Shown here one piece after another: positions 9,432-18,683 of a DNA stretch of 64,000 nucleotides. Numbering within the stretch: position 1 is the stretch's first letter; each line of letters opens with the position of its first letter. The translations under genes and the position numbers were made by a program. Source of the DNA: Roseburia faecis (GTDB lineage Bacteria > Bacillota > Clostridia > Lachnospirales > Lachnospiraceae); assembly GCF_001406815.1 (NCBI RefSeq), contig NZ_CVRR01000048.1, forward strand, positions 1-64,000, in the 5' to 3' direction. The notes under the pieces were generated by a model. That model saw nothing but the letters and a program-made list of their open reading frames with translations. It did no database searches and had not been told where the DNA came from.

Positions 9432-10307
9432 ATGAACTGGATGGATAAACTGGAACGCAAATGGGGACGACATGCGGTCGCCAATCTGAGCAGATATTTT
9501 GTACTTGCGCAGGTGATTGGATACGTGGTACAGCTGACGGCACCCGGACTCATGAGTTATATGAATTTTGATATGGGCAGTATTCTGCACGGACAGATCT
9601 GGAGAATTGTGACATGGATTTTTACACCGACGGCATCGCTGGATGTTTTTGGAATCTTATTTCTGTTCTGTGTGCTTATGTGGGGCAGTTCGCTGGAATC
9701 CATGCTTGGAACATTCCGCATGAATGTATTTTTGTGGGGAAGTGTGATTTTGTGTGACATTGTGGGCGCGATCGTATATGTTGTTACGCGGATTCTGCTG
9801 GGATATGGTTTTTCTCCGTATCTGTCCACGTATTATATTCTGATGTCCATGCTGCTGGCGCTGGCTATGTGCATGCCGGAGGGAGAGGTACGCCTGTATT
9901 TTGTCCTTCCGATCAGGATGAAATGGATGTTAATTTTTGAACTGGTATATCTGGGATATCAGGTGGTTCGTATATTCTCGATCGGAATTGCAAGTTATGG
10001 AACCGGAATGGGAATTCTCGTGGGGGTTTTAAACTGCGTACAGATTGTGGTTCCGGTACTCAATATGTTCTGGTTTTTCCATGCAATGAAGACCCGTTTG
10101 TCCGGAAAACAAAAGAAACGCCAGAAAGAATTCCGGGCACAGTTCAGTCAGCCTCGTCCGGGGTCCGGCATTGCACGTCACAAATGTGCCATCTGTGGTA
10201 GAACCGAGCTGACAAATCCGGAATTACAGTTCCGTTATTGCAGCAAATGCGTGGGAAATCGTGAATACTGTCAGGATCATCTGTTTACCCACCAGCATGT
10301 AAAATAA
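9432..10307 (+). CDS. Rhomboid-like membrane protein with C-terminal zinc ribbon
   Basis: A 291-residue protein with about five or six membrane segments in residues 20-215, then a basic linker (KQKKRQK) and a Cys/His-rich tail: C252xxC255, C270xxC273, then C280 and nearby His, fitting a zinc ribbon. The membrane part resembles the rhomboid superfamily (a WRIVTWIFTP segment early, ESMLGTFR after a hydrophobic stretch). Active rhomboids have GxSG in one segment; here the corresponding stretch reads YYILMSMLLALAM with no GxSG, so it may be an inactive homologue, perhaps acting in membrane protein binding or quality control (inference). It has its own promoter and may be co-transcribed with the BMP-like gene 28 bases on. 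Confidence 0.65.
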   Translation: MNWMDKLERKWGRHAVANLSRYFVLAQVIGYVVQLTAPGLMSYMNFDMGSILHGQIWRIVTWIFTPTASLDVFGILFLFCVLMWGSSLESMLGTFRMNVFLWGSVILCDIVGAIVYVVTRILLGYGFSPYLSTYYILMSMLLALAMCMPEGEVRLYFVLPIRMKWMLIFELVYLGYQVVRIFSIGIASYGTGMGILVGVLNCVQIVVPVLNMFWFFHAMKTRLSGKQKKRQKEFRAQFSQPRPGSGIARHKCAICGRTELTNPELQFRYCSKCVGNREYCQDHLFTHQHVK

Positions 10308-10335
10308 AATTTAGTGAGTGGAAAAGAAAAAAATC

Positions 10336-11547
10336 ATGAAGAAAAAGTTTTTAAGTGTTTTGCTTATCGTTGCGGTTCTGATAGGAATGGCAGGTGTCAG
10401 CGGAACACAGACAGAATCAGGAGAACAGAAAGCAGACAAAGAACAAAAGCAGCAGGAAAACGAACAGACTGCGGAAACGAAAGTGGAAATTCCACTGGAA
10501 AATGAGGAAGAACAAAAGGGATGGATCGGTGTTATCTTAAACGGAGATGAGACAGAAGCCTATACACTGGCACATATTGACGGAATCCGGGCAGCAGCAG
10601 AAAATGTCAGTCTTCCGGAGCAGGATATCATCTGGAAAGAGCGTGTCGGTGCGAATGATGGCTGCAAAAGTGCAGTAAAGGATCTTATAAGACAGGGATG
10701 TGAGATTATTATTGCAAACAGCGCCATCTATGAAGAAGCAATAAAAAGTGAAGCAGAAAAGAATCCGGAAGTTGATTTTGTAGTTATCAACGATTCAAAG
10801 ACACAGAGTACGGTAACGGAAGACGGAACAGAACTCACAAATCTTTACAATGTACATATGGATACCTACGAAGCTTCTTATGTGGCAGGAGTCACGGCCG
10901 GAATGAAAGTAGCAAAGCTGAAGGAAAAGAAAAAGATTCCCGCAAAGAGTTTTGACGAAAAGAAAAATGTAAAACTGGGATATGTGGCGGCAGAGGCAAA
11001 CGATGATGCACATGCAGATATTAATGCCTATTACCTGGGAGTAAAGGCCGTCTGTAAAAAGGTTGTTTTACAGGTAGAATACATAGATGCCTGGAATAAC
11101 AGTGATGCGGAGGCAACCGCAGCCGGAGATCTGATCCGGAGCGGGTGTGTGGTTCTTGCATCCAATACCGATCTGGATGCTGTTATGCAGATGGCTGAAA
11201 ATGCAAAAGAAAGCGGAAAATGCGTATACGCGGTTGGAAGAAACTCTGATATGCGTCAGATGGCAGGAAAGGCCGCGCTGACTTCGGTTGTCAGTGTGTG
11301 GTCGGTTTATTATACAGAGCTGTTTGATGCAAAGCTGAATGGCCGCTATATGGAACAGAACTGGAATGGCGGATATGCACAGAGAGCGGTTACAATTTCT
11401 ACACTGGGAAAAAGTGCATCATCCGGAACCGGTGACAGAGTGAAAAAAACGGAAGAAAAAATAAAAAACGGGAAGAAACAGATTGCATATTTTTCAACAC
11501 GTGCGCTGGACGGAATTCTGGAATCCGAAAAAGGACAGGAGCAATAG
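10336..11547 (+). CDS. BMP-family (PnrA-like) substrate-binding protein, no lipobox Cys
   Basis: A 403-residue exported protein of the type I periplasmic-binding fold. After a signal peptide (MKKKFLSVLLIVAVLIGMAG) and a low-complexity Glu/Gln/Lys linker, the body shows BMP-like features: GWIGVILNG, a Gly-Cys strand (IRQGCEIIIANS), YNVHMDTYEASYVAGVTAGM, LGYVAA, GCVVLASNTD. BMP proteins usually bind nucleosides for an ABC importer and are lipoproteins; here the lipobox cysteine position is valine (MAGVSGT) and no permease genes are nearby, so it may be released, held otherwise, or have another role. A GTG at 10318 is an alternative start; the ATG at 10336 gives the standard signal peptide. Confidence 0.7.
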   Translation: MKKKFLSVLLIVAVLIGMAGVSGTQTESGEQKADKEQKQQENEQTAETKVEIPLENEEEQKGWIGVILNGDETEAYTLAHIDGIRAAAENVSLPEQDIIWKERVGANDGCKSAVKDLIRQGCEIIIANSAIYEEAIKSEAEKNPEVDFVVINDSKTQSTVTEDGTELTNLYNVHMDTYEASYVAGVTAGMKVAKLKEKKKIPAKSFDEKKNVKLGYVAAEANDDAHADINAYYLGVKAVCKKVVLQVEYIDAWNNSDAEATAAGDLIRSGCVVLASNTDLDAVMQMAENAKESGKCVYAVGRNSDMRQMAGKAALTSVVSVWSVYYTELFDAKLNGRYMEQNWNGGYAQRAVTISTLGKSASSGTGDRVKKTEEKIKNGKKQIAYFSTRALDGILESEKGQEQ

Positions 11548-11567
11548 CGTACACAGGTGCGTTTTGG

Positions 11568-11596
11568 TTGACAAATATCGGGAATATCCCTATAAT
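11568..11596 (+). promoter_or_regulatory. Consensus sigma-A promoter for glnS
   Basis: TTGACA (11568-11573), a 17-base spacer and TATAAT (11591-11596), a perfect match. The leader before the ATG at 11632 is only about 30 bases, so there is no room for a T-box. Confidence 0.85.
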
Positions 11597-11631
11597 TATT
11601 CTTATTTGAGGAGTGCTGGAGGAATAGATAT

Positions 11632-13311
11632 ATGGAAAATGAAGCGGTTTCCAAGAATTTTATTGAACAGATTATTGAAAAGGACCTGGCAGAGGGACAT
11701 TGTGAAACGGTAAAAACCCGTTTTCCACCGGAGCCAAACGGATATCTGCATATCGGACATGCAAAGTCCATTCTTTTAAATTCAGGGTTAGCAAAAAAGT
11801 ACGGAGGAGAATTCAATCTCCGCTTTGATGATACAAATCCGACAAAAGAGAAACTTGAGTTTGTAGAGTCTATTAAGGAAGACGTAAAATGGCTTGGAGC
11901 AGATTGGGGAGATCGTCTCTTCTTTGCATCAAATTACTTCGATCAGATGTATGAAGCAGCGATTAAACTGATTAAAAAGGGAAAAGCATATGTATCCGAT
12001 CTGTCTGCAGACGAAATCCGTGAGTATCGCGGTACTCTGACAGAGCCGGGAAAAGAAGACCCATATGCCAAAAGAAGCGTAGAGGAAAATCTTGCGCTGT
12101 TTGAAGAAATGAAGGAAGGAAAATGTGAGGATGGAAGTCGTGTACTTCGTGCACGGATTGATATGACTTCTTCCAATATCAATATGAGAGATCCGATCCT
12201 TTATCGTGTGGCACATATGACACATCACAATACCGGGGACAAGTGGTGTATTTATCCGATGTACGATTTTGCACATCCGATTGAGGATGCAATCGAGGGA
12301 ATAACCCATTCCATCTGTACTCTGGAGTTCGAGGATCACAGACCGTTGTATGACTGGGTTGTGACAGAACTTGGATATAAGACTAGTCCGGAAGGGACTC
12401 CGAAGCAGATCGAGTTTGCAAAACTGTATCTGACAAATGTTGTAACCGGAAAACGTTATATCAAGCGTCTGGTTGAGGAGAAGATTGTAGATGGATGGGA
12501 TGATCCACGTCTGGTTTCCATTGCAGCGCTGCGCCGCAGAGGATATACACCGGAATCCATTCAGAAATTTATCGAACTTGGAGGTATTTCCAAGGCAAAC
12601 AGTTCTACGGATTATGCAATGCTTGAGTACTGCATCCGTGAGGATCTGAAGATGAAACGTCCACGTATGATGGCAGTTTTAGATCCGGTAAAGGTTGTCA
12701 TTGACAATTATCCGCAGGGCCAGACGGAGGAACTTCCGGTGGACAATAATCTGGAAAATCCGGAACTCGGAAAGAGAACCGTTCCGTTTACCAGGGAAAT
12801 TTATATTGAACGGGATGATTTTATGGAAGAACCGCCGAAGAAATATTTCCGTATGTTCCCGGGAAATGAAGTACGTCTCATGAATGCATATTTCGTGAAA
12901 TGTGTCGGATTTGAAAAGGATGAGAGCGGGAAAGTTACGGTTATCCACTGCACATATGACCCGGCATCAAAAGGCGGAAACAGCCCGGATGGAAGAAAAG
13001 TAAAGGGAACCATTCACTGGGTATCGGCAGAACACGGAAAGAAAGTAACGGTTCGCTTATATGAGAACCTCATTAATGAAGAACTTGGCGTATATAATGA
13101 AGACGGAAGTCTGAATCTGAATCCGAATTCCCTGACTGTCCTGACAGAGAGCATTGTAGAGCCGGCATTGTTAGAGGCAAAACCATATGAGAGTTTTCAG
13201 TTTGTAAGAGAAGGATTTTTCTGCGCAGATTATAAGGATTCAAAGCCGGGAGCGCCTGTATTTAACAGAATTGTTTCTTTGAAGAGTTCTTTTAAGCTGC
13301 CGAAAAAATAA
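11632..13311 (+). CDS. glnS: Glutaminyl-tRNA synthetase
   Basis: A 559-residue class I aminoacyl-tRNA synthetase charging tRNA-Gln in the cytoplasm. The N-terminus has the [15 protein letters not shown] signature (HIGH at about 40-43). The catalytic core continues through [15 protein letters not shown] and [11 protein letters not shown], and the C-terminal anticodon-binding beta-barrels follow ([11 protein letters not shown] onward). The KMSKS-equivalent loop, usually VMSKRK, here reads VTGKRY; the lysine is kept. GGAGG lies just upstream of the ATG. Its presence implies direct glutaminylation. It may be cotranscribed with the DUF2225 gene, 24 bases downstream. Confidence 0.93.
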   Translation: MENEAVSKNFIEQIIEKDLAEGHCETVKTRFPPEPNGYLHIGHAKSILLNSGLAKKYGGEFNLRFDDTNPTKEKLEFVESIKEDVKWLGADWGDRLFFASNYFDQMYEAAIKLIKKGKAYVSDLSADEIREYRGTLTEPGKEDPYAKRSVEENLALFEEMKEGKCEDGSRVLRARIDMTSSNINMRDPILYRVAHMTHHNTGDKWCIYPMYDFAHPIEDAIEGITHSICTLEFEDHRPLYDWVVTELGYKTSPEGTPKQIEFAKLYLTNVVTGKRYIKRLVEEKIVDGWDDPRLVSIAALRRRGYTPESIQKFIELGGISKANSSTDYAMLEYCIREDLKMKRPRMMAVLDPVKVVIDNYPQGQTEELPVDNNLENPELGKRTVPFTREIYIERDDFMEEPPKKYFRMFPGNEVRLMNAYFVKCVGFEKDESGKVTVIHCTYDPASKGGNSPDGRKVKGTIHWVSAEHGKKVTVRLYENLINEELGVYNEDGSLNLNPNSLTVLTESIVEPALLEAKPYESFQFVREGFFCADYKDSKPGAPVFNRIVSLKSSFKLPKK

Positions 13312-13335
13312 AGAATAGACAAAAAGAGGCGTAGA

Positions 13336-14208
13336 ATGAATTTATTATCGGGATTGGAAAAATTTGGTTTGGATCAGATGGATACAGACCACCTCTTTGA
13401 AGAGGAAAAAAGTGATACACCTGCACGGAAAGCACCGGAACCGGTGCCAAAAAAAGAACCGGTTCACAGCGAAACTGAGTTCTTACTGGATAAATCCATC
13501 CGTTGTCCGGTATGTGATAATGTTTTCCGTACAAGAATGGTAAAAACTGGACGGGTAAAGCGCATGGAACCGGATTTTGATCTGCGTCCGCGTTTTCAGT
13601 ACATTGATACAAATAAATACGATGTATCGTCCTGCCCACAGTGCGGATATACGGCGATGAACCGCTATTTTACCCATTTGTCTACCGGTCAGGTCAAGAT
13701 GATTGAAGAAGGGGTATGCCATAAGTTCAAAGGGCAGAAGCAGCCAAAAGAAGAACCGATGGAGCCGTATTCTTACGAAAAAGCCATTGAGCGGTATAAA
13801 CTGGCTTTATATAATACACTGGTGAAAAAGGGAAAGAACAGTGAAAAGGCATATGAGTGCCTAAAGATATCCTGGCTGTACCGCGGCTGGATTGAGGAGC
13901 TTTCCAAGGCAAAAAAGAAAGATGAAAAAACACTTGCCGAATGCCGGAAAGAAGAAGCCACGTATTATGAACAGGCATATGAGGGATTTTTAAAAGCGAT
14001 TGCATCCGAAAATTTCCCAATGTGCGGAATGGAAGAAAGTACCGTAAACCTGTTGATGGCGAATATAGCTTATAAACTTGGAAAGGTGGACATTGCATCC
14101 AGATTCATTTCCATGATTCTGACTTCACAGGCAGCTTCCCGAGTGGCAAAAGACCGAGCGATGCTTTTAAAAGAAGAGATTATTGCAAAACTGCACGGCA
14201 AAGGATAA
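13336..14208 (+). CDS. DUF2225 family protein
   Basis: A 290-residue soluble protein of unknown function matching the DUF2225 pattern: a CxxC pair near residue 60 (IRCPVCDNVF), the RPRFQYIDTNKYDV stretch, a second CxxC (SCPQCGYTA) and an alpha-helical, TPR-like C-terminal half in which Tyr/Ala-rich repeats follow one another (ERYKLALYNT, YEQAYEGFLKA). The four cysteines probably bind zinc. It lies between glnS and rnhA, three bases before the latter, in what looks like one operon. The family is common in Clostridia; no role is established. Confidence 0.8.
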   Translation: MNLLSGLEKFGLDQMDTDHLFEEEKSDTPARKAPEPVPKKEPVHSETEFLLDKSIRCPVCDNVFRTRMVKTGRVKRMEPDFDLRPRFQYIDTNKYDVSSCPQCGYTAMNRYFTHLSTGQVKMIEEGVCHKFKGQKQPKEEPMEPYSYEKAIERYKLALYNTLVKKGKNSEKAYECLKISWLYRGWIEELSKAKKKDEKTLAECRKEEATYYEQAYEGFLKAIASENFPMCGMEESTVNLLMANIAYKLGKVDIASRFISMILTSQAASRVAKDRAMLLKEEIIAKLHGKG

Positions 14209-14211
14209 TCT

Positions 14212-14799
14212 ATGGCTGGAAAATTTTATGCGGTAAAAAAGGGAAAAGTTCCGGGAATTTATACCTCATGGGATGCATGTAAAAGTATGGTGCATGGATT
14301 TCCGGGAGCTGTCTATAAAGGGTTTGCGACACGCGCAGAAGCGGAACAGTTTCTGGAAGGAAAAAAAGAGGAACAAAAGGAACCGGAAAATTATGCGTTT
14401 GTCGACGGTTCGTTTAACAGTGCTACTTCCGTCTATGGATATGGCGGATTTCTCGTGACAAAGGGAGAACGTCACGTGATCAGCGGAAGCGGCAATGATC
14501 CCCAGATGGCATCGATGCGCAATGTGGCAGGAGAGGTGTTAGGCAGCATGGCTGCAGTAAAAGAAGCTGTTGCCATGGGACTTACCGACTTAACCATTTA
14601 TTATGACTATATGGGAATAGAGATGTGGGCAACCGGAGCCTGGAAGCGGAACAAACAGGGAACGATTGCCTATTATGATTTTATACAGTCCGTGAATGAT
14701 AAAATTTCCCTTCATTTTGTGAAAGTGAAAGGACATTCCGGGGTAGAAGGAAATGAAGAGGCGGACCGGTTGGCAAGACTTGCTGCCGGGGTAGATTAG
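14212..14799 (+). CDS. rnhA: Ribonuclease HI with viroplasmin-type N-terminal domain
   Basis: A 195-residue enzyme that cleaves RNA in RNA:DNA hybrids. Residues 3-50 form the small viroplasmin/RNase HI N-terminal hybrid-binding domain (KFYAVKKGKVPGIY, FPGAVYKGF), as in eukaryotic-type RNase H1. Residues 60-190 are the RNase H fold with the DEDD set visible: D65 (VDGS), E108 (AGEVLG), D132 (YYDY) and D185 (NEEADRLAR), plus the catalytic-loop His (KGHSG). It begins 3 bases after the DUF2225 stop and is followed closely by aroB, indicating co-transcription. A separate RNase HII is encoded at 33825. Confidence 0.9.
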   Translation: MAGKFYAVKKGKVPGIYTSWDACKSMVHGFPGAVYKGFATRAEAEQFLEGKKEEQKEPENYAFVDGSFNSATSVYGYGGFLVTKGERHVISGSGNDPQMASMRNVAGEVLGSMAAVKEAVAMGLTDLTIYYDYMGIEMWATGAWKRNKQGTIAYYDFIQSVNDKISLHFVKVKGHSGVEGNEEADRLARLAAGVD

Positions 14800-14817
14800 A
14801 CAGACAGGGGTGACAAA

Positions 14818-15930
14818 GTGAGCGTATTTAATGTAGAACTGAAAAAAGTGGTGGATGACAGTTACGATATTGAGATGGGGTATCGTCTGGAGGATCAACT
14901 GGTAGAGGATTTAGAGACCGGTCTTCTGGGAAAAATCAGGAAGTTTGCCGTGATCACGGATTCCAATGTACTGGATCTGTATGCAAAACCAATCAGTGAA
15001 AAGCTGAGCAAGGCTGGATTTAAAGTGGAACTGTTCGTATTTCCCGCAGGAGAAAAAAGTAAGACCAGACAGACGAAGGCGAAGATTGAAGATGCCATGC
15101 TGGAAAAAGGGTTCCGCAGAGATTGTGCTGTGATTGCAATCGGCGGAGGTGTTGTTACGGATCTGGCAGGATTTCTGGCAGGAACATATGGCAGAGGCGT
15201 ACCGTTTATCAATTATGCGACCACACTTCTGGCTGCTGCAGATGCATCCGTGGGCGGAAAGACTGCCGTTGATACACCGCTTGCAACGAATCTGATTGGA
15301 CTTTTCAATCAGCCGCGCAAGGTCTACATTGATATTGCCGCATGGAAAACCCTTCCGAAACGTCAGATGGCAAGCGGCATGGCAGAGACCATCAAGCATG
15401 CATGTCTGGCGAGCCGTGAAATGTTTGAGTTTATCGAGGAAAACTTGGATGATATTATGAGTTTCCAGAAGTTTGCCTGCGAATATATCGCAGAGAACAA
15501 CTGTAAGATCAAGTATGATGTTGTTATGAAAGACGAGAGAGAAAGCGGACTGCGCGAAGTCCTGAATTTAGGACACACGGTGGGACGCGCCATTGAAACT
15601 GTCAGTGACTACCGGCTTCTGCACGGCGAGGCACTTTCCATCGGAATGGCGGCTATGGTACTGCTTTCGGCACGCCTTGGCTATATGTCAGAGGAAGAGG
15701 CAGAGCGTGTGACTAAGCTGTATGCGCGTGTGGGACTTCCGACAAGAATTCCGGATTATATTGATCGTGAGGCTCTGGTTAAGAAGCTTTATACCGACAA
15801 AAAGGTGCGTGACGGAAAGTTACGCTTTGTGATCGAAAAAGGCATTGGAGATGTAGTGGAGTTTGCACCGAATGTGTATGCCAAGCCGATCGAGGAGAGT
15901 CTGGCAAGAGAGATTATTATGGAACTGTAA
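14818..15930 (+). CDS. aroB: 3-dehydroquinate synthase
   Basis: A 370-residue enzyme of the shikimate pathway that cyclises DAHP to 3-dehydroquinate using NAD and a divalent metal. Motifs visible: FPAGEKSKT, IGGGVVTDLAGFLAGTY, TTLLAAADASVGGKTAVD, NLIGLFNQP, and the metal-binding region with MAETIKH, NLGHTVGRAIE and LLHGEALSIGM. The start is GTG at 14818, 18 bases after rnhA. No other aro gene is in the window, so the pathway genes are scattered. It converges with tmcAL, leaving only three bases between stops and no terminator. Confidence 0.95.
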   Translation: MSVFNVELKKVVDDSYDIEMGYRLEDQLVEDLETGLLGKIRKFAVITDSNVLDLYAKPISEKLSKAGFKVELFVFPAGEKSKTRQTKAKIEDAMLEKGFRRDCAVIAIGGGVVTDLAGFLAGTYGRGVPFINYATTLLAAADASVGGKTAVDTPLATNLIGLFNQPRKVYIDIAAWKTLPKRQMASGMAETIKHACLASREMFEFIEENLDDIMSFQKFACEYIAENNCKIKYDVVMKDERESGLREVLNLGHTVGRAIETVSDYRLLHGEALSIGMAAMVLLSARLGYMSEEEAERVTKLYARVGLPTRIPDYIDREALVKKLYTDKKVRDGKLRFVIEKGIGDVVEFAPNVYAKPIEESLAREIIMEL

Positions 15931-15933
15931 AGG

Positions 15934-17244
15934 TTATACGAGGACGATGGGCTGTCGGTATTCGTTTGGTAATTCGGTCTGTATCTGCATGGAAGATGTA
16001 GTGCGGTACAGATCAGCACAGGCTACATCGTGTAAAAAACGTTTGTATGCAATTCCATGAAGGATAGAAGAAGCATCTGCAACTTTGGTAATCAAAGGAA
16101 CGGATGCTTCTTTTTTGATGGAGGAAAGAAGCACAGAGGAATCCCTGCGAAAACCAAGTACCCGCAGATACGGAATGCCATCCGGCTGCCAGAGCGCAGC
16201 ATAATCGTCCTGCCGGATGTTAAGCAGGATGTGGAGCAGAGCGCGGCAGATGCGTGTGTATGTTGTATTTTTGCTTTTTAAGAGATCGGCAAACTGCGAA
16301 AAACTTAAAAAATGCTCTAGCTGCTGGACGATTCGATGGGACAGATCCTTGCCACAGTCTGCAAAGTCAGCATAGCCTCCATCGTACAGTGCCCATAACC
16401 GGGTGTAGAGAGCCTGAGAAAAAGCATCCGTGTCCAGAAGAAGGTTCTGCTGTGCCAAAGTGGCAAGGAGGGAGGCGGAAGTATCGGGAAGCATCTGCGA
16501 AAGTTCGAAATCAAAGCTGCCTGTACTTATGAACATGGAATGGTTGTGGTTACCATCATTTTCAGATGGCACAAGCAGTGCGTTTCTTATGGCAGTTGCA
16601 GAGGCGTAGGTTACGCCTGTTTTTGTGCTGTGATAGCCTTCCCCGATACGTTGGACCGGCATACTGGAAAAAGTTCTGTCATGTACGCTGTTTATGGAAT
16701 TCCAGCGGGCGATTGCTTTTTCGTATTCTAAGGCCAGAATATTGTTCGGAGATGCCAGAAAAGAAGAAACCGCATCAGAAGAAAAGGAAGGCAGCAGGGA
16801 ACACAGTGCGTGGCTTCGTGCGACAGGAAACGGATTTCCCTGCTTCATGTTATAAGAAACCAGCATCTGATAGTCCGAAGCATTTTTGGAAAGAACTTCG
16901 ACAATTGCCTGCATAAGTTCTTTTTCCGGAGTTTCACAGCCATAGCAGAGCGTGTCAACGACGCCTGTTTTTCCGAGAAGCTGTACGCCTCCGGCAGCAA
17001 AATATTCCGCGGAAGCGGTCGCCCATACAGCCGGAAGTTCGAGTACCAGATCGGCACCGCCGAGAAGTGCCATGCGGGTGCGCGTGTATTTGTCGGCAAT
17101 GGCAGGAACACCGCGCTGTAAGAAATCTCCGCTCATGGCAACGATCACAAAATCTGCTCCTGTAAGGTGGCGTACGGTTTCAATCTGATATTGGTGTCCG
17201 TTGTGAAACGGATTGTATTCGGCGATAATTCCTGCTGTTTTCAC
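15934..17244 (-). CDS. tmcAL: tRNA(Met) cytidine acetate ligase (YlbM)
   Basis: A 436-residue ATP-dependent ligase that uses acetate to acetylate the wobble cytidine (C34) of elongator tRNA-Met. The N-terminus has the nucleotidyltransferase signature AEYNPFHNGHQYQI, followed by AMSGDFLQRGVPA, DKYTRTRMALLGGADLVLELP and the FAAGGVQLL region typical of YlbM. The start is GTG at 17244 with GGAGG upstream. It is divergent from ackA, whose product makes acetyl-phosphate from acetate; the ylbM-ackA pairing is common in Firmicutes. Confidence 0.9.
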   Translation of the reverse strand: MKTAGIIAEYNPFHNGHQYQIETVRHLTGADFVIVAMSGDFLQRGVPAIADKYTRTRMALLGGADLVLELPAVWATASAEYFAAGGVQLLGKTGVVDTLCYGCETPEKELMQAIVEVLSKNASDYQMLVSYNMKQGNPFPVARSHALCSLLPSFSSDAVSSFLASPNNILALEYEKAIARWNSINSVHDRTFSSMPVQRIGEGYHSTKTGVTYASATAIRNALLVPSENDGNHNHSMFISTGSFDFELSQMLPDTSASLLATLAQQNLLLDTDAFSQALYTRLWALYDGGYADFADCGKDLSHRIVQQLEHFLSFSQFADLLKSKNTTYTRICRALLHILLNIRQDDYAALWQPDGIPYLRVLGFRRDSSVLLSSIKKEASVPLITKVADASSILHGIAYKRFLHDVACADLYRTTSSMQIQTELPNEYRQPIVLV

Positions 17245-17320
17245 GTTTGCCTCCTGTTCGGTCGTTTCTTCTGTCTGTTTTTCTGTTAAAATATTAACAC
17301 AGCTTTTCGAGGATTTCCAC

Positions 17321-17349
17321 TTGTATAAGAAGGAAAATGTGTTTATAAT
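17321..17349 (+). promoter_or_regulatory. Promoter for ackA
   Basis: TATAAT (17344-17349) with TTGTAT (17321-17326) at 17 bases. The -10 is perfect, the -35 weak. It lies in the 157-base divergent region between tmcAL and ackA. Confidence 0.5.
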
Positions 17350-17401
17350 GGAAAAAGATTGTGGATTTCCACAAAATGAATAAGGACAAGGGAGAATTCA
17401 A

Positions 17402-18592
17402 ATGAACGTATTAGTAATCAACTGCGGAAGCTCTTCCCTGAAGTACCAGCTGATCAACTCTGATTCAGAAGAGGTACTTGCCAAGGGCTTATGCGAAAGA
17501 ATCGGAATTGACGGAAGACTGGTATACCAGAAAGAGGGAATGGATAAGGAGATCACGGAAGCTCCGATGCCAACCCACAAAGAGGCCATTCAGATGGTTC
17601 TTGATGCACTGCATAATCCAAAGAGTGGAGCAGTAAAGGATCTGAGCGAAATCGACGCAGTTGGACATCGTGTTGTACACGGTGGAGAGAAGTTTGCAAA
17701 GTCGGTGGTACTGACAGAAGAAGTGCTTGCAAAGGTAGAAGAGTGTAATGAACTTGCACCGTTACATAACCCGGCAAACCTGATCGGTATCCGTGCGTGT
17801 CAGGATCTTATGCCAAATGTACCGATGGTTGGTGTATTTGATACGGCGTTCCATCAGACAATGCCAAGAAAGGCATTCCTGTACGGACTTCCATATGAAT
17901 ATTATGAGAAATATAAAGTAAGAAGATACGGATTCCACGGAACCAGCCACAGTTTTGTATCCAAAGCATGTGCAGAGTATCTGAAACTGGATCTGAAAAA
18001 CAGCAAGATTATTGTAGCGCATCTTGGAAACGGAGCATCTGTCAGTGCTGTATTAAATGGAGAATGTGTGGATACTTCCATGGGTCTGACTCCACTGGAG
18101 GGACTGGTTATGGGAACCCGTTCCGGAGATATTGATCCGGCAATCATGGAATTTATCGCAAAGAAAGAGAACCTCGACATCGATGGTGTCATGAATGTGT
18201 TAAATAAAAAATCCGGTGTTGAAGGATTATCCGGTGTATCCAGTGATTTCCGTGATCTGGAAGCTGCTTATAATGAAGGAAATCCACGCGCCATTGATGC
18301 CTGTGAGGTATTTGCTTACCGTGTGGCAAAATACATCGGTGCATATGTTGCAGCAATGAATGGTGTGGATGCGATCGCATTTACTGCAGGTATCGGAGAG
18401 AATACTTCTTTCATTCGTGAAAAGATCGTTTCTTATCTGGGATATCTGGGAATCAAGCTTGATAAGAAGACAAACGATGTGCGTGGCGTGGAGGAAATTA
18501 TTTCCACACCGGATTCAAAAGTTACCGTATGTGTCATTCCGACCAACGAGGAGCTTGCAATCTGTCGTGAGACCGTAGCACTGGTAAAATAA
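17402..18592 (+). CDS. ackA: Acetate kinase
   Basis: A 396-residue ASKHA kinase interconverting acetate plus ATP with acetyl-phosphate plus ADP, the ATP-yielding last step of acetate fermentation. It has the N-terminal VLVINCGSSSLKYQL, VGHRVVHGGE, FDTAFHQTMP, RYGFHGTSHSFVS, HLGNGASVSA and GTRSGDIDP motifs and the C-terminal FTAGIGENTSF. GGGAG precedes the ATG. Phosphotransacetylase (pta), often adjacent, is absent here. A separate strong promoter follows for the next operon, so ackA is probably its own transcript. Confidence 0.96.
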   Translation: MNVLVINCGSSSLKYQLINSDSEEVLAKGLCERIGIDGRLVYQKEGMDKEITEAPMPTHKEAIQMVLDALHNPKSGAVKDLSEIDAVGHRVVHGGEKFAKSVVLTEEVLAKVEECNELAPLHNPANLIGIRACQDLMPNVPMVGVFDTAFHQTMPRKAFLYGLPYEYYEKYKVRRYGFHGTSHSFVSKACAEYLKLDLKNSKIIVAHLGNGASVSAVLNGECVDTSMGLTPLEGLVMGTRSGDIDPAIMEFIAKKENLDIDGVMNVLNKKSGVEGLSGVSSDFRDLEAAYNEGNPRAIDACEVFAYRVAKYIGAYVAAMNGVDAIAFTAGIGENTSFIREKIVSYLGYLGIKLDKKTNDVRGVEEIISTPDSKVTVCVIPTNEELAICRETVALVK

Positions 18593-18628
18593 ATGTTGAT
18601 AAATTTGTTGATAATTTGTAAAAATTAG

Positions 18629-18657
18629 TTGACAAAGCAGGACACCCTATGTATAAT
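18629..18657 (+). promoter_or_regulatory. Consensus promoter of the yceD-rpmF operon
   Basis: TTGACA (18629-18634), 17-base spacer, TATAAT (18652-18657). Upstream are two further TTGATAA repeats (from about 18597), giving an AT-rich approach to the promoter. Confidence 0.85.
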
Positions 18658-18683
18658 TGTTTAGGTGTGAATAGGAGAATACT

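Noticed and set aside
11597-11631. T-box riboswitch before glnS
   Set aside because: The leader is only about 35 bases and has no T-box core or specifier stem.
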